Source: Ramicandelaber brevisporus (lineage: Eukaryota > Kickxellomycota > Ramicandelaberales > Ramicandelaberaceae). From it: a DNA stretch of 13,392 bases. Where the stretch lies: positions 16,828-30,219 of the forward strand of contig MU602693.1 of NCBI GenBank assembly GCA_025201865.1. The letters run 5' to 3'. The translations under genes were made by a program, and so were the position numbers. Of this stretch, positions 6,630-13,392 are shown piece by piece; position 1 is the first letter of the stretch; each line of letters starts with the position of its first letter. The notes beneath the pieces were generated by a model. The model did not search any database. It was given only the letters and a program-made list of their open reading frames with translations, and had not been told where the DNA came from.

Positions 6630-7514
6630 TCAAGGCTTCTTGATGGCGAACCAGCGGTAGCGAGCCAGGTACTTTGCAGCAGATGGAGTCAGTGCGGCAG
6701 TGATGGGGACTCTAACGGGCATTAGCATTTTATGGAACAAGTACCCAATTGCAATGGTAGTTGCCCAGCTGGCACTAACTTGATCTTCTTGCTCACTTGG
6801 TGCACTCTGTCCACTTGTAGCCATTTGTGCAATATCTGCAACTGGTAAGGATCCATCAGCAGCACCTGGCTGCGACGATGGATGAGGTTTAGCGGTGGCC
6901 AGCTTCGGGACAGCCCATTCTCCAATATTCTCGCCAATCCACGATTCAATCCCGACAACCATGTCCTGGCCACCAAAATGCACTGCAGTAATGCACAGTC
7001 CCAAGTCAACTGTGGAAATGGCGAGATAGACCACCAATGCCACTTTACCATACTTTTGCATCAGTTGCTTCAGTGTCATCTTTTGTTCAGGATGTGGCGC
7101 TTCACTCTGCTGCTGCTGATCTTGGCTTCTGCCCGCATTGCCACTGCCACTGCCGCTTCCACTGGTACTCGACGAGAAGCTTCGATACTTGAGGTTCATT
7201 GTTGTGTTCAAAAGTGCTTGAGATGCAGGGGAAGAGGCAGAACGTGAAAGGCGACGAGGCAGCAGGTGTGCCAAATTGGCTTGTGCTCCTCCTCCGTTTA
7301 ATGAACAAGCGGAAGCAGAGGAGCCAGAGCCAGAGCCAGAAGAGAAACGCAACGAAGCCTGCAACGAATGCAGATGACGCGCAGTGACGCCCACTCTGGA
7401 CGAGATCACACGTGACAGCGGTGCCGACAATGATGATACAGAAAGAGGCGCCAGCAGTTGCTGTGGTCGTCTTACAGCTGCAGAATGCGTGATCAGCTGA
7501 ACTGTGGACTGCAT
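6630..7514 (-). CDS. FAM210/DUF1279 family mitochondrial membrane protein
   Basis: 294 residues from ATG at 7514, the first ATG after an in-frame stop, to TGA at 6630. The C-terminal part matches DUF1279: LKQLMQKYGKVALVVYLAIS (148-167) opens a membrane-spanning helix (about 157-180), then SWATTIAIGYLFHKMLMPVR (249-268) and VPITAALTPSAAKYLARYRW (269-288), the hallmark V-R-V-P-x-T-A-A-L-T-P. The first 131 residues hold no Asp or Glu, are rich in Arg, Ser, Ala and Leu, and carry Gly-Ser repeats (59-65 and 118-125), which fits a mitochondrial presequence with a long linker. FAM210 proteins are mitochondrial inner-membrane proteins linked in animals to mitochondrial translation and iron or lipid metabolism; in fungi their function is mostly unknown. 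A low-complexity insert (about 208-247) splits the domain. M106, preceding NLKYRSF, is a possible internal start with its own short targeting-like segment. Head to head with the arrestin-like gene. Confidence 0.9.
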   Translation of the reverse strand: MQSTVQLITHSAAVRRPQQLLAPLSVSSLSAPLSRVISSRVGVTARHLHSLQASLRFSSGSGSGSSASACSLNGGGAQANLAHLLPRRLSRSASSPASQALLNTTMNLKYRSFSSSTSGSGSGSGNAGRSQDQQQQSEAPHPEQKMTLKQLMQKYGKVALVVYLAISTVDLGLCITAVHFGGQDMVVGIESWIGENIGEWAVPKLATAKPHPSSQPGAADGSLPVADIAQMATSGQSAPSEQEDQVSASWATTIAIGYLFHKMLMPVRVPITAALTPSAAKYLARYRWFAIKKP

Positions 7515-7520
7515 ATATAT
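7514..7520 (+). promoter_or_regulatory. TATA-box candidate for the arrestin-like gene
   Basis: TATATAT lies 219 bp before the arrestin ATG at 7739 and directly abuts the FAM210-like start codon on the other strand. It is far too close to that start to serve it as a TATA box, so use in the rightward direction is more likely, with transcription beginning near 7545-7580. Confidence 0.45.
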
Positions 7521-7738
7521 CGCGAGTTGTACTTGAATTGGATTTTTTTTGGAGACTATCGAGAAGTCAACTCACTAGACAAGACAAGGCAAACAGACCA
7601 AGAGATAAACGGACGAGAAGACAAACAGACGAGTTGAGTCGATCGGCTTCAAACTCGGCTTCATCCTCGGCCGACTTTTTCTTTTTTCGCTCCTCCTTCT
7701 CTTCTTCGTCTTTGTCTGCGACGGACTCTCCGATAGAG
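7515..7738. promoter_or_regulatory. Shared promoter and leader, FAM210-like / arrestin-like
   Basis: These 224 bp separate the two chosen start codons. The plus strand contains no ATG at all before 7739 and ends in a pyrimidine-rich run (about 7673-7719), much like the leader of cofactor E. The frame of the arrestin gene stays open back to 7538, but it begins with TTG, and its 67 extra residues are Arg/Ser-rich and Phe-rich with no domain match. I therefore read this as untranslated leader plus promoter. Confidence 0.65.
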
Positions 7739-10333
7739 ATGGCGGTATGGCCGACTGGCTTTCACGTCTTGTTGGATGGGGAGCAAGGCAACGACAGCCT
7801 GAATATATGTTCACCCGGCGCACTGCTGCGAGGCCGAGTTGTGTTTACGTGGTCTAAACTGCCGAAGAATTGGAGGCTGTATGTTGTGCTGCTGGGAACA
7901 GAGCGCGCCACGGTGAAAGTAAAGTCATCCAACAAGGACACGAGCGGCAAGAGTACCAACAGCAGCAGCAGCAGCAGCAATTCGAGTTTGCTGCAAAGAC
8001 TATTCAAGCGAGGCAGCAAACCCAATGTGAAAAGCAACAACAGCAACAGTAATAGTAACAGCAGCAATAGCAATCATGGTCAAAAGACACAGTATGTCAA
8101 GTCGCATTTTCTCGTTGTTAGCCATTGTCTTTACGAGAGCGATGTACCGCAGTTTGCACAGCTACTCGATGAATGCAGGTCCAAGTCTAGTAGTACTTCG
8201 TATTCGATTCCATTTGCGCTGAAATGGCCGCGGGTTAACTTTCCGCCGTCGTTTCAAAACGATGGGCCATGTTCAGTTAGATACACTTTACATGCGCAGA
8301 TATACAGTGGGAAGAAGTTGGATGACGTGGAGATACGAAATGCGCTTCAGTTTGATGGGATTGATGCAGTGGATATCATTGATGATTGGGACGATGCTGC
8401 CGACCACGTTTCATCAAAGAAGGGACTGGACTTTGTACCATTTACTACAGCACAGTCATCAGGCTCTGATTCTAGAACATATCAGCTGCAACAGAAACAC
8501 TCAGCACCGGATCTATTAACTCAGTATTTGCAACCACGCAGCACATCTCCAACAGTCAATCAGACTGGCTCAATTAAACTCTCGGTTCGACTCGATAAAC
8601 GTGCAGTGATCCCAGGTGGATTGTTAACAGCAGAGTTTGAAATTGACACTAGACAACAACAACAGCAACACCAGTCATCATCAGCAGTTTTGGCTGATTT
8701 ATCCGATTTATCACATCCATCACTCAAAGTTAAAGGTGTGAAATATTCAATTGTTGAACGACGACAGTTAACAGCAACAGCAACAGCAACAACAGCAGCA
8801 ACAGCAGCATCTGACACTGTTGAACTCAAGAATGAAACAGAACAGATACTAGTGAGTGGATCAGTTCCATGGCACTCACAGTATGTCACAGCTGCATTTA
8901 CAGCTGCTCTAGCTGCAGCAATGTCCAGCTCTGAACAAGGGTTGCGATCAACGCTGAGTCTCAAAAGCAGCGACAGTTACTCAATCAGTCGATTGACTCC
9001 AGCTCCAGCCTACACCAGCTTTGAACACTTGACATCAATTGATCACGCTGGAGGCACAGCGCATAGGCTTATTCCAATGACTCCTCCGCCGCCTGCATCT
9101 CCTTCAGTACTGCTGGAAACACTGTCACTCGCAATTTCTCCAAGCGCGCCATATGACGATGACTGCATATCGGCAATTGATGGATCAGGCGATCTGTCAC
9201 GATCTTCATCAATGCGCAAACCTCCACAAACATTCCCATCTTCATCTCCATCTCCATCTCCATATTCATCTCCGCATCCTGCACGACAGCATCAGCAGCC
9301 ACACCCAAAGTCTATTTTAGCAATGTATGATCCATATTACTCACGACCCAACTCACCAGCTCTTCACTCTACAGACATTCAGCACCGAATCGCAGCCAAT
9401 TCCAGCTCTCAAAGTATGGATGCAGAGTCTTTAATATCGCTACCAGTATCTGAGCCTCGATCGCTTGCAACAACCGAGCGCACTGGAATGTACAACCTGG
9501 ATAATCTCCAATTCCCAGGCAGTGGTCTCGTATCTACTACGAGTATTGACGGTAGTGGTGGTAGAGATCCTGCCAGTTCTGGAGGCAATGTAGTGGTTGG
9601 AGTAATCATATCAAAAATGCCAACATGGACAAAGCCAACTCATTCAAACCACATCAAAATATCATACGCACTGAGAATAGAGATTGATGTTGTCCAGAAA
9701 CCATCAAAGGTCACTGTAATTGAATCAGCAGCATCAGCAGCATCAGCAGCAGCTGTGCAGCCATCTGCACCACGGCAATCAACAATCGAGGATGATACCA
9801 ATGATAACAACAATGCCGAGAGTGACAGCGACAGTAACAATGATGAGTATGAATCAGATTATGGCGGTGATGGATATGATTCAATTGATGATGACATGCA
9901 GAGTAGTATACCTGTACTACATGATATGCCTCATACACAGCAGCCTCAACAACAACGGCGACGAATTGGTCAAGGACTGAGCATAACCAAAATGCTGACT
10001 CGAAGAAAGCGCCAGAAACTACAATTTGTCAAGGACATTGAACTAACTGTAGCTAGCGATCCTAGACACCGGCCCATTCATTATTCGTCAACTACAGCTG
10101 CTACTACGACAACGACAACAACGACAACAACAGCGACAGCTATTCCCTCATCCTCTGCCTTCGATACATCCTCTGCCACTGCGATAGCGATTGCATTTCG
10201 TGAACAACACCAACAAAGTCAACCGAGAAGTGAAAAGGCAGCTTTGCCTGCTCAGCATAGCACTGACGACTCCAATGCAGACGGCTACGTTCCGTCTCAT
10301 TTAGAATCAGCAGCAAAGCCAATGTTCCTTTAA
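7739..10333 (+). CDS. Alpha-arrestin-like (arrestin-related) protein with long low-complexity inserts
   Basis: 864 residues from ATG 7739 to TAA at 10331-10333. The arrestin N-domain spans about 5-215: FHVLLDG, SPGALLRGRVVFTW, LYVVLLGTERA, then SYSIPFALKWPRVNFPPSF (154-172) and CSVRYTLHAQI (178-188), matching the ypF...lP..LPpSf...irY pattern. A Ser/Asn-rich insert (62-117) interrupts it. The C-domain begins at GSIKLSVRLDKRAVIPGG (277-294), runs through a VKGVKYSIVERR strand (331-342), and is split by about 250 disordered residues before VVVGVIISKMP (618-628) and NHIKISYALRIEIDV (637-651). A last strand-like piece, FVKDIELTV, is at 763-771. Alpha-arrestins link Rsp5/Nedd4 ubiquitin ligases to plasma-membrane transporters and so drive endocytosis. 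No PPxY motif is visible, so any ligase contact would need another motif. Acidic Asp/Asn (684-719) and Thr (788-798) runs lie near the C-terminus. Convergent with the next gene. Confidence 0.85.
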   Translation: MAVWPTGFHVLLDGEQGNDSLNICSPGALLRGRVVFTWSKLPKNWRLYVVLLGTERATVKVKSSNKDTSGKSTNSSSSSSNSSLLQRLFKRGSKPNVKSNNSNSNSNSSNSNHGQKTQYVKSHFLVVSHCLYESDVPQFAQLLDECRSKSSSTSYSIPFALKWPRVNFPPSFQNDGPCSVRYTLHAQIYSGKKLDDVEIRNALQFDGIDAVDIIDDWDDAADHVSSKKGLDFVPFTTAQSSGSDSRTYQLQQKHSAPDLLTQYLQPRSTSPTVNQTGSIKLSVRLDKRAVIPGGLLTAEFEIDTRQQQQQHQSSSAVLADLSDLSHPSLKVKGVKYSIVERRQLTATATATTAATAASDTVELKNETEQILVSGSVPWHSQYVTAAFTAALAAAMSSSEQGLRSTLSLKSSDSYSISRLTPAPAYTSFEHLTSIDHAGGTAHRLIPMTPPPPASPSVLLETLSLAISPSAPYDDDCISAIDGSGDLSRSSSMRKPPQTFPSSSPSPSPYSSPHPARQHQQPHPKSILAMYDPYYSRPNSPALHSTDIQHRIAANSSSQSMDAESLISLPVSEPRSLATTERTGMYNLDNLQFPGSGLVSTTSIDGSGGRDPASSGGNVVVGVIISKMPTWTKPTHSNHIKISYALRIEIDVVQKPSKVTVIESAASAASAAAVQPSAPRQSTIEDDTNDNNNAESDSDSNNDEYESDYGGDGYDSIDDDMQSSIPVLHDMPHTQQPQQQRRRIGQGLSITKMLTRRKRQKLQFVKDIELTVASDPRHRPIHYSSTTAATTTTTTTTTTATAIPSSSAFDTSSATAIAIAFREQHQQSQPRSEKAALPAQHSTDDSNADGYVPSHLESAAKPMFL
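7960..7977 (+). repeat. (CAG)6 run coding for serine
   Basis: Six perfect CAG units inside the arrestin-like gene are read in the AGC frame as polyserine (near residues 75-80). An imperfect CAACAG/AATAGC tract continues the Ser/Asn coding near 8034-8075. Confidence 0.8.
8770..8809 (+). repeat. ACAGCA-type triplet repeat coding for Thr/Ala
   Basis: Imperfect ACAGCA and ACAACAGCA units are read as alternating Thr and Ala (about residues 345-357) between two beta-strand-like segments of the arrestin C-domain. This is slippage-prone DNA within a coding region. Confidence 0.75.
9725..9751 (+). repeat. Three tandem copies of TCAGCAGCA
   Basis: A perfect 9-bp unit repeated three times, coding for the Ser-Ala-Ala run at residues 663-671 of the arrestin-like protein. 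Followed at once by further GCA codons. Confidence 0.8.
10104..10137 (+). repeat. ACGACA/ACAACG triplet tract coding for polythreonine
   Basis: Mixed ACT, ACG and ACA codons give an uninterrupted Thr run at about residues 789-798 near the C-terminus of the arrestin-like protein. Use of synonymous codons means the tract is not a pure microsatellite and suggests some selection for the amino acid. Confidence 0.7.
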
Positions 10334-10700
10334 TTACTGCCTAATTAGCCTAATATCAAATTAGAATATAATACTAAAACACATTCAATAATTGATTATT
10401 AAAAGTTATGTAACGGTTTGTGCACTGTATCAGGTTGATACACACGGTCTAAATGTAAACAGCGAAAGAGTAGAGAGTGAAAGAGTAGAGAGTGAATGAG
10501 TGAGTAGATACAACACTTATTAGGATAATAAATAGCAAGTGGTAGCAGGTAAAAAAAATTTGTCGAAAGTAGAAATAGGAATTAATAGACAGATCAAAAG
10601 TAGTGCAAATAACAAGAAGAGTAACGGATAATAAAGGGGGAAGAGAGCGAGAGATGGAGACAGAGTGAGGCAGACAGAGACAGACAGAGAGGGCGGTGGT
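10334..10700. other. Convergent 3' intergenic interval
   Basis: 367 bp lie between the stop codons of the arrestin-like gene and the unrecognised minus-strand gene. The left part is AT-rich, with TTAATTA and AATTAG elements and an AATAAA at 10527-10532 on the plus strand, 193 bp past the arrestin stop. The right part (about 10620-10695) is purine-rich GAGAGA and CAGACAGA low-complexity DNA. No coding frame or RNA gene was seen. Confidence 0.6.
10464..10493 (+). repeat. Tandem duplication of a 15-bp unit
   Basis: GAAAGAGTAGAGAGT occurs twice head to tail (10464-10478 and 10479-10493), followed by the related GAATGAGTGAGTAGA. It lies in the 3' intergenic region and probably arose by replication slippage. 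Confidence 0.85.
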
Positions 10701-11630
10701 TCAATACTCGTATTCGGATCGGTTGGCATGAGGTATAATTGGATCATCGCCCCATCCTTCGTTATCATCTGGATCCAAATCCATTGACACAGCCTTGCCC
10801 AGTCCTTTGAGATAGTTTGCATAAGTGCGACCCCATTGACCAGGCACGCTCAGGAATCCAAGACCGCAGCCCGACGACTTGAGCACCATTTCGTATGCCT
10901 TTGCTGGAGCTGCTCTCGAGATGCACACCATTTGCAACGAGCTGCAGCCTTCAGAAATCAACCCTACTCGGTTCCGCACATCATTGCGGCCGCTGTGTGC
11001 AATTTGCCGATAAAAATGAGCGCCAGCTGGTATTTCACAGCCATCGAACCATATATCAAACAAATTTGGCAGCGCCATCATAAACGCCAGCGCCATTGGC
11101 TCAATGTACGCGTCCTTTAAATCAATCCCCATAACCTCGCACGCAAACTGTGAGTCGTCTCTCAGCAGCGCAAATGCATCTGGTGATACCGTTAGCCTGA
11201 ACCGAGGATGGTTGTGGTTTTGCGAAAAACTGTCCATAGCGGAATCGTAGTCGGTGGGTTGGTCAAGGAAGAAATGGGTGGCGGTTGAATGTCGCAGCAA
11301 GAGTTGGTCGAGTTCAATGGGTTGATCCAGGCGCGGTTTGAGGTGGATGTCGATGGAGTACTGGTAGCCAAAGTCTTGGGCTGCGCGGTCGTGATACACT
11401 AGCGCGTAGCCGCGCGCATCGGCAGGCTCTGGGATGGTGTCGTCTGGAGATGGCGAAGAGGAGTGGCGTGAAGCAGAGTCGGAAATGTCATTGGATGAGG
11501 AGGGGTTGTCGTTGTTAAAATGTTGCTGGGCCATGAGTGAAGATGAGGAAGATGGCGACAGAGAGAAGGCGGACGAGGGGGCAGCTGGGGATCGTTCAGA
11601 AGACATATGAGAGCTGTTTGCGGCGACCAT
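10701..11630 (-). CDS. Unrecognised protein with Ser-rich N-terminus
   Basis: 309 residues from ATG at 11630 to TGA at 10701-10703. The frame extends two codons further, but only to a GTG, so the ATG is used; its leader is pyrimidine-rich (GTCCTCCTC repeats), like those of cofactor E and the arrestin. I do not recognise the family. Residues 1-64 are Ser/Pro/Asn/Asp-rich and probably disordered. Residues 72-309 look folded: YALVYHDRAAQDFGYQYSID, a FRLTVSPDAFALLRDD segment, LPNLFDIWFDGCEIP (188-202), SSLQMVCISRAAPAKAYEMV (230-249) and GLGFLSVPGQWGRTYANYLK (256-275). The two segments at 188-202 and 229-236 have a faint leucine-rich-repeat look, which might link it to the F-box/LRR proteins at the left of the window, but there is no F-box. 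The C-terminus is acidic (DLDPDDNEGWGDD). No signal peptide or membrane span is seen. Coding character is good: long frame, complex composition and a single ATG-to-stop unit. Confidence 0.72.
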   Translation of the reverse strand: MVAANSSHMSSERSPAAPSSAFSLSPSSSSSLMAQQHFNNDNPSSSNDISDSASRHSSSPSPDDTIPEPADARGYALVYHDRAAQDFGYQYSIDIHLKPRLDQPIELDQLLLRHSTATHFFLDQPTDYDSAMDSFSQNHNHPRFRLTVSPDAFALLRDDSQFACEVMGIDLKDAYIEPMALAFMMALPNLFDIWFDGCEIPAGAHFYRQIAHSGRNDVRNRVGLISEGCSSLQMVCISRAAPAKAYEMVLKSSGCGLGFLSVPGQWGRTYANYLKGLGKAVSMDLDPDDNEGWGDDPIIPHANRSEYEY

Positions 11631-11666
11631 GCTCACACTATTGTCAGTCGAGTAGAGCAGGAAGGT

Positions 11667-11684
11667 GAGGAGGACGAGGAGGAC
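11667..11684 (-). repeat. Tandem GAGGAGGAC pair in the leader of the minus-strand gene
   Basis: Two perfect 9-bp units (11667-11675 and 11676-11684) followed by GAGGAA. On the transcribed sense they form a pyrimidine tract 37 bp upstream of ATG 11630, the same placement as the pyrimidine tracts before two other starts in this window. Confidence 0.7.
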
Positions 11685-11886
11685 GAGGAAAGGAGGAAGG
11701 CAGAGTTGTGTGCGCTACGCGGCGTTAATTAAGAAAAGGCAAGTGCGGGATAGTGGTGGAGGTGATGGTGGTGGCGGTGTGCAGTCTGCTTGTTGTGTTT
11801 CCGTGAATAGAGAGGGGGATAATGTCAATGGAATCGGCTGTTGTTGATGGTGGTGATGATGATACAGAAATAGCTAGAGAGAGAAA

Positions 11887-11909
11887 GTGTGTGTGTGTGC
11901 GTGTGTGTG
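11887..11909 (+). repeat. (GT)n microsatellite
   Basis: Alternating GT for 23 bp with one C interruption at 11900. It lies about 260 bp upstream of the minus-strand start at 11630. Confidence 0.85.
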
Positions 11910-12081
11910 ACTGAATGCCAATGTTGAATGATTGGAGAGCAGCGCAGAAGAAGCTGTTGTTGCAAGGAGGTTTGCTGTAGTCAGTTTACTTATCTGTTCG
12001 ACAAGAAAGCAGTCTGTGTTAGTATGAACAGAGCAGCAAACGGTCGGTCTCGTGCTCACTTTATCAAAGACAGAAAAGTGG

Positions 12082-12092
12082 TATATATATAA
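12082..12092. promoter_or_regulatory. TATA-like site TATATATATAA
   Basis: This near-palindromic run could act in either direction. Leftward it would start a transcript near 12050 with a leader of roughly 420 nt for the gene at 11630. No rightward gene follows closely. Confidence 0.3.
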
Positions 12093-12193
12093 CACTCGTG
12101 GCACCGCGGTTTGTGTATAGGAATGATGTTTTGTGAATGGGTAATGAAAGTGCACGAGAGCAACAAAAACAAAAATAAAGACAGACGGAGGAA

Positions 12194-12217
12194 GACAGAG
12201 GTATAGACAGAGGTATA
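12194..12217 (+). repeat. Tandem duplication of GACAGAGGTATA
   Basis: A perfect 12-bp unit occurs twice (12194-12205 and 12206-12217) and is followed by a further GACA. Within purine-rich non-coding DNA. Confidence 0.85.
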
Positions 12218-12934
12218 GACACAATAGACAAGCAGGGTTATGTGTGTTAGAGAGGCAGAGAGGGAGAGAGGAGCGTCGTCAATGAAAGCGAAGGCAGGCA
12301 GGCGGCAATCGCAGTCCCTGTCTGTTTTGTGAATGGCAAGGGAAAACAAAGGGCGGGCTTATTGTGAATGAAGACGAATAGATGTATGGAGGCACAGCCT
12401 TCAATAGAAATTGTGTGGCAAAAATGAGAGAGAGAGACACAAGGAGACGAGACGAGACAAAAGGAGGACAGGCAAAGTCTACTCAGTAGACTGCTGGCGT
12501 TAGTGTGTGAAAACAAGGAAGCAAGCGTGAGTGTGGCGAAAGGGAGAGAGAGACACACAAAGAGGAAACAGGTCAGTGGATGGAGTCGAGAGCAAAAGAG
12601 GACGCGAAAAAGCCTCTCTGGCAGCAACGAGGCGTCAACGAGAATATGCAGCTATAACTTTTGCGAAAGTGAATAAAAAAAAACGAGGTGGTGGCAATCA
12701 AAAAGAGGTGTTCGATTCAACTCGGTGTATTGTTACTGCTGTTGCTGTTGGTGTTTGAAACCCACGCGAGTCTTTGTCGTCGTCAATGCTGGGGGGATCG
12801 GGGGAAGCGACAGCAAGTTACACGACTCTTGTTATGCAAAGTAAAAAAAAAGAAAGGTGATAAATGACTGGAGGATGAGGATGAGGAAGAGAGAACGAGT
12901 GTGCAAGTTTGGTAACACAGGCTCAAAATTGCGA

Positions 12935-12962
12935 TGAATGAATGAAGGAATGAATGAATGAA
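12935..12962 (+). repeat. TGAA tetranucleotide microsatellite
   Basis: Seven TGAA-type units in a row, with one variant GGAA in the middle, in non-coding DNA. Confidence 0.85.
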
Positions 12963-13036
12963 CGAGCAGGCAAACAAGCGACAGAGTACAAGCGGTCTGT
13001 CACTGTTGCGTTCTTTCAAAGAGTCGGGTATTGCGA

Positions 13037-13046
13037 TATATAAAAA
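13037..13046 (+). promoter_or_regulatory. TATA box TATATAAAAA, rightward promoter candidate
   Basis: A close match to a consensus TATA box, asymmetric and pointing right, with the E-box CACGTG 26 bp further on (13072-13077). If active, transcription would begin near 13070 and run off the right edge. The only late ATG (13327) gives 12 codons before TAG, so a coding start would lie outside the window or after an intron. Confidence 0.4.
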
Positions 13047-13392
13047 GGCGAAGAAAGTGGAACGACGAACACACGTGTTTCGATTCTTTGGCAGTGATAC
13101 AAACCGGCTACTAGCGCACAGCTCTCAGCCTGCTGGTGTATATCGGAGAGTTTCTTGTGCAACCCGCGTTTTGTGAATACAAAGTGACAGAGTACAAAAG
13201 TGCAAAAAGGGGGTGTGTGTATCTGTGTGTATAGGTGTGAGTGTGAACGAGTGAGAGAAACTCAGTTTGTGAATAGCGTTTCCCGAAAGAGCAGAGCTGG
13301 GACACTGTGAATAGAAGCAAGAAACAATGAGAGAAAAATATTATACTCCGACAAGATACCAATAGATTCAATCTACTAAAAGGAAGTGTTAA

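Larger units (their letters stand above)
11631..13392. other. 1.76-kb gene-free, purine-rich, repeat-laden interval
   Basis: No supported coding region was found on either strand. Open frames here are short and on the minus strand consist of Ser, Leu, Phe, Cys and His runs caused by the CT-rich composition of that strand. Contents are (GT)n, GAGA, TGAA and GAGGAGGAC simple repeats, a 12-bp tandem duplication, two strong TATA-like sites (12082-12092 and 13037-13046), a CACGTG at 13072-13077 and repeated TGTGAAT motifs. It borders the start of the minus-strand gene at 11630, so the left part should be its promoter and leader. The right part may serve a gene beyond the window. Confidence 0.6.

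Noticed and set aside
7538-7738. 67-codon N-terminal extension of the arrestin-like protein
   Set aside because: Its first codon is TTG, no ATG occurs before 7739, composition is Arg/Ser/Phe-rich from a pyrimidine tract, and arrestin similarity begins right after ATG 7739.
7762-8073. Minus-strand frame with a long polyleucine run that mimics a signal or membrane segment
   Set aside because: Polyleucine is the antisense reading of the CAG/AAC serine-asparagine tract of the arrestin-like gene.
8560-9938. Minus-strand frames of 66-134 codons with Ala/Val, Met/Glu, Cys or His runs
   Set aside because: Antisense readings of triplet repeats in the arrestin-like gene.
11874-13371. Minus-strand frames rich in Leu, Ser, Phe, Cys and His that could look like membrane or secreted proteins
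   Set aside because: Composition follows directly from CT-rich low-complexity DNA. They overlap one another and lack any ordered domain.
11631-13392. CRISPR-like or mobile element repeats in the right-hand region
   Set aside because: The repeats are short tandem or simple repeats and dispersed 7-12-mers without regular spacing, terminal inverted repeats, target duplications or a transposase.
1-13392. A novel defence, toxin or biosynthetic system
   Set aside because: The recognised genes are ordinary cellular functions in separate transcription units, with no clustering of related activities and no foreign-looking island.

Overview
The window looks like a gene-dense stretch of a fungal nuclear genome. 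Every protein gene reads as one uninterrupted frame, so no intron is needed anywhere. The gene set is eukaryotic and fits a fungus: divergent F-box/leucine-rich proteins, a tubulin-folding cofactor E, an alpha-arrestin-like protein, a FAM210/DUF1279 mitochondrial protein, an RraA-like aldolase and a tRNA-Thr with internal Pol III promoter boxes and a T-run terminator. Rapidly diverging F-box/LRR proteins and near absence of introns would suit an early-diverging lineage such as Kickxellomycotina, but that placement is an inference and is weak.

Layout, left to right. An F-box protein gene on the minus strand starts at 1348 and runs off the left edge. A second F-box gene (2086-3594, plus) is divergent from it across about 0.74 kb of non-coding DNA; the two look like diverged paralogues. 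A tRNA-Thr(AGT) lies at 3815-3887. The RraA-like aldolase (minus, 3945-4622) and tubulin cofactor E (plus, 4707-6536) are head to head across only 84 bp. Cofactor E converges on the FAM210-like gene (minus, 6630-7514) with 93 bp between stop codons. The FAM210-like gene is head to head with the arrestin-like gene (plus, 7739-10333). That gene converges on an unrecognised 309-residue gene (minus, 10701-11630). The last 1.76 kb has no supported gene: it is purine-rich on the plus strand, full of simple repeats, and carries six copies of TGTGAAT.

Three start codons deserve attention. The longest open frames at 4527, 7538 and 11636 begin with TTG or GTG, not ATG. The first usable ATGs (4707, 7739, 11630) coincide with the start of recognisable domains or follow pyrimidine-rich leaders, and I use those.

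The genes do not form a pathway. They act separately: ubiquitin-ligase substrate adaptors, tRNA, a small-molecule aldolase, alpha-tubulin folding, a mitochondrial membrane protein and endocytic adaptor-type trafficking. The common organisation is compact head-to-head and tail-to-tail pairing with short shared promoters. I did not find evidence for a novel defence, mobile or biosynthetic system. The best leads are the divergent F-box pair and the repeated TGTGAAT motif in the right-hand gene-free region.
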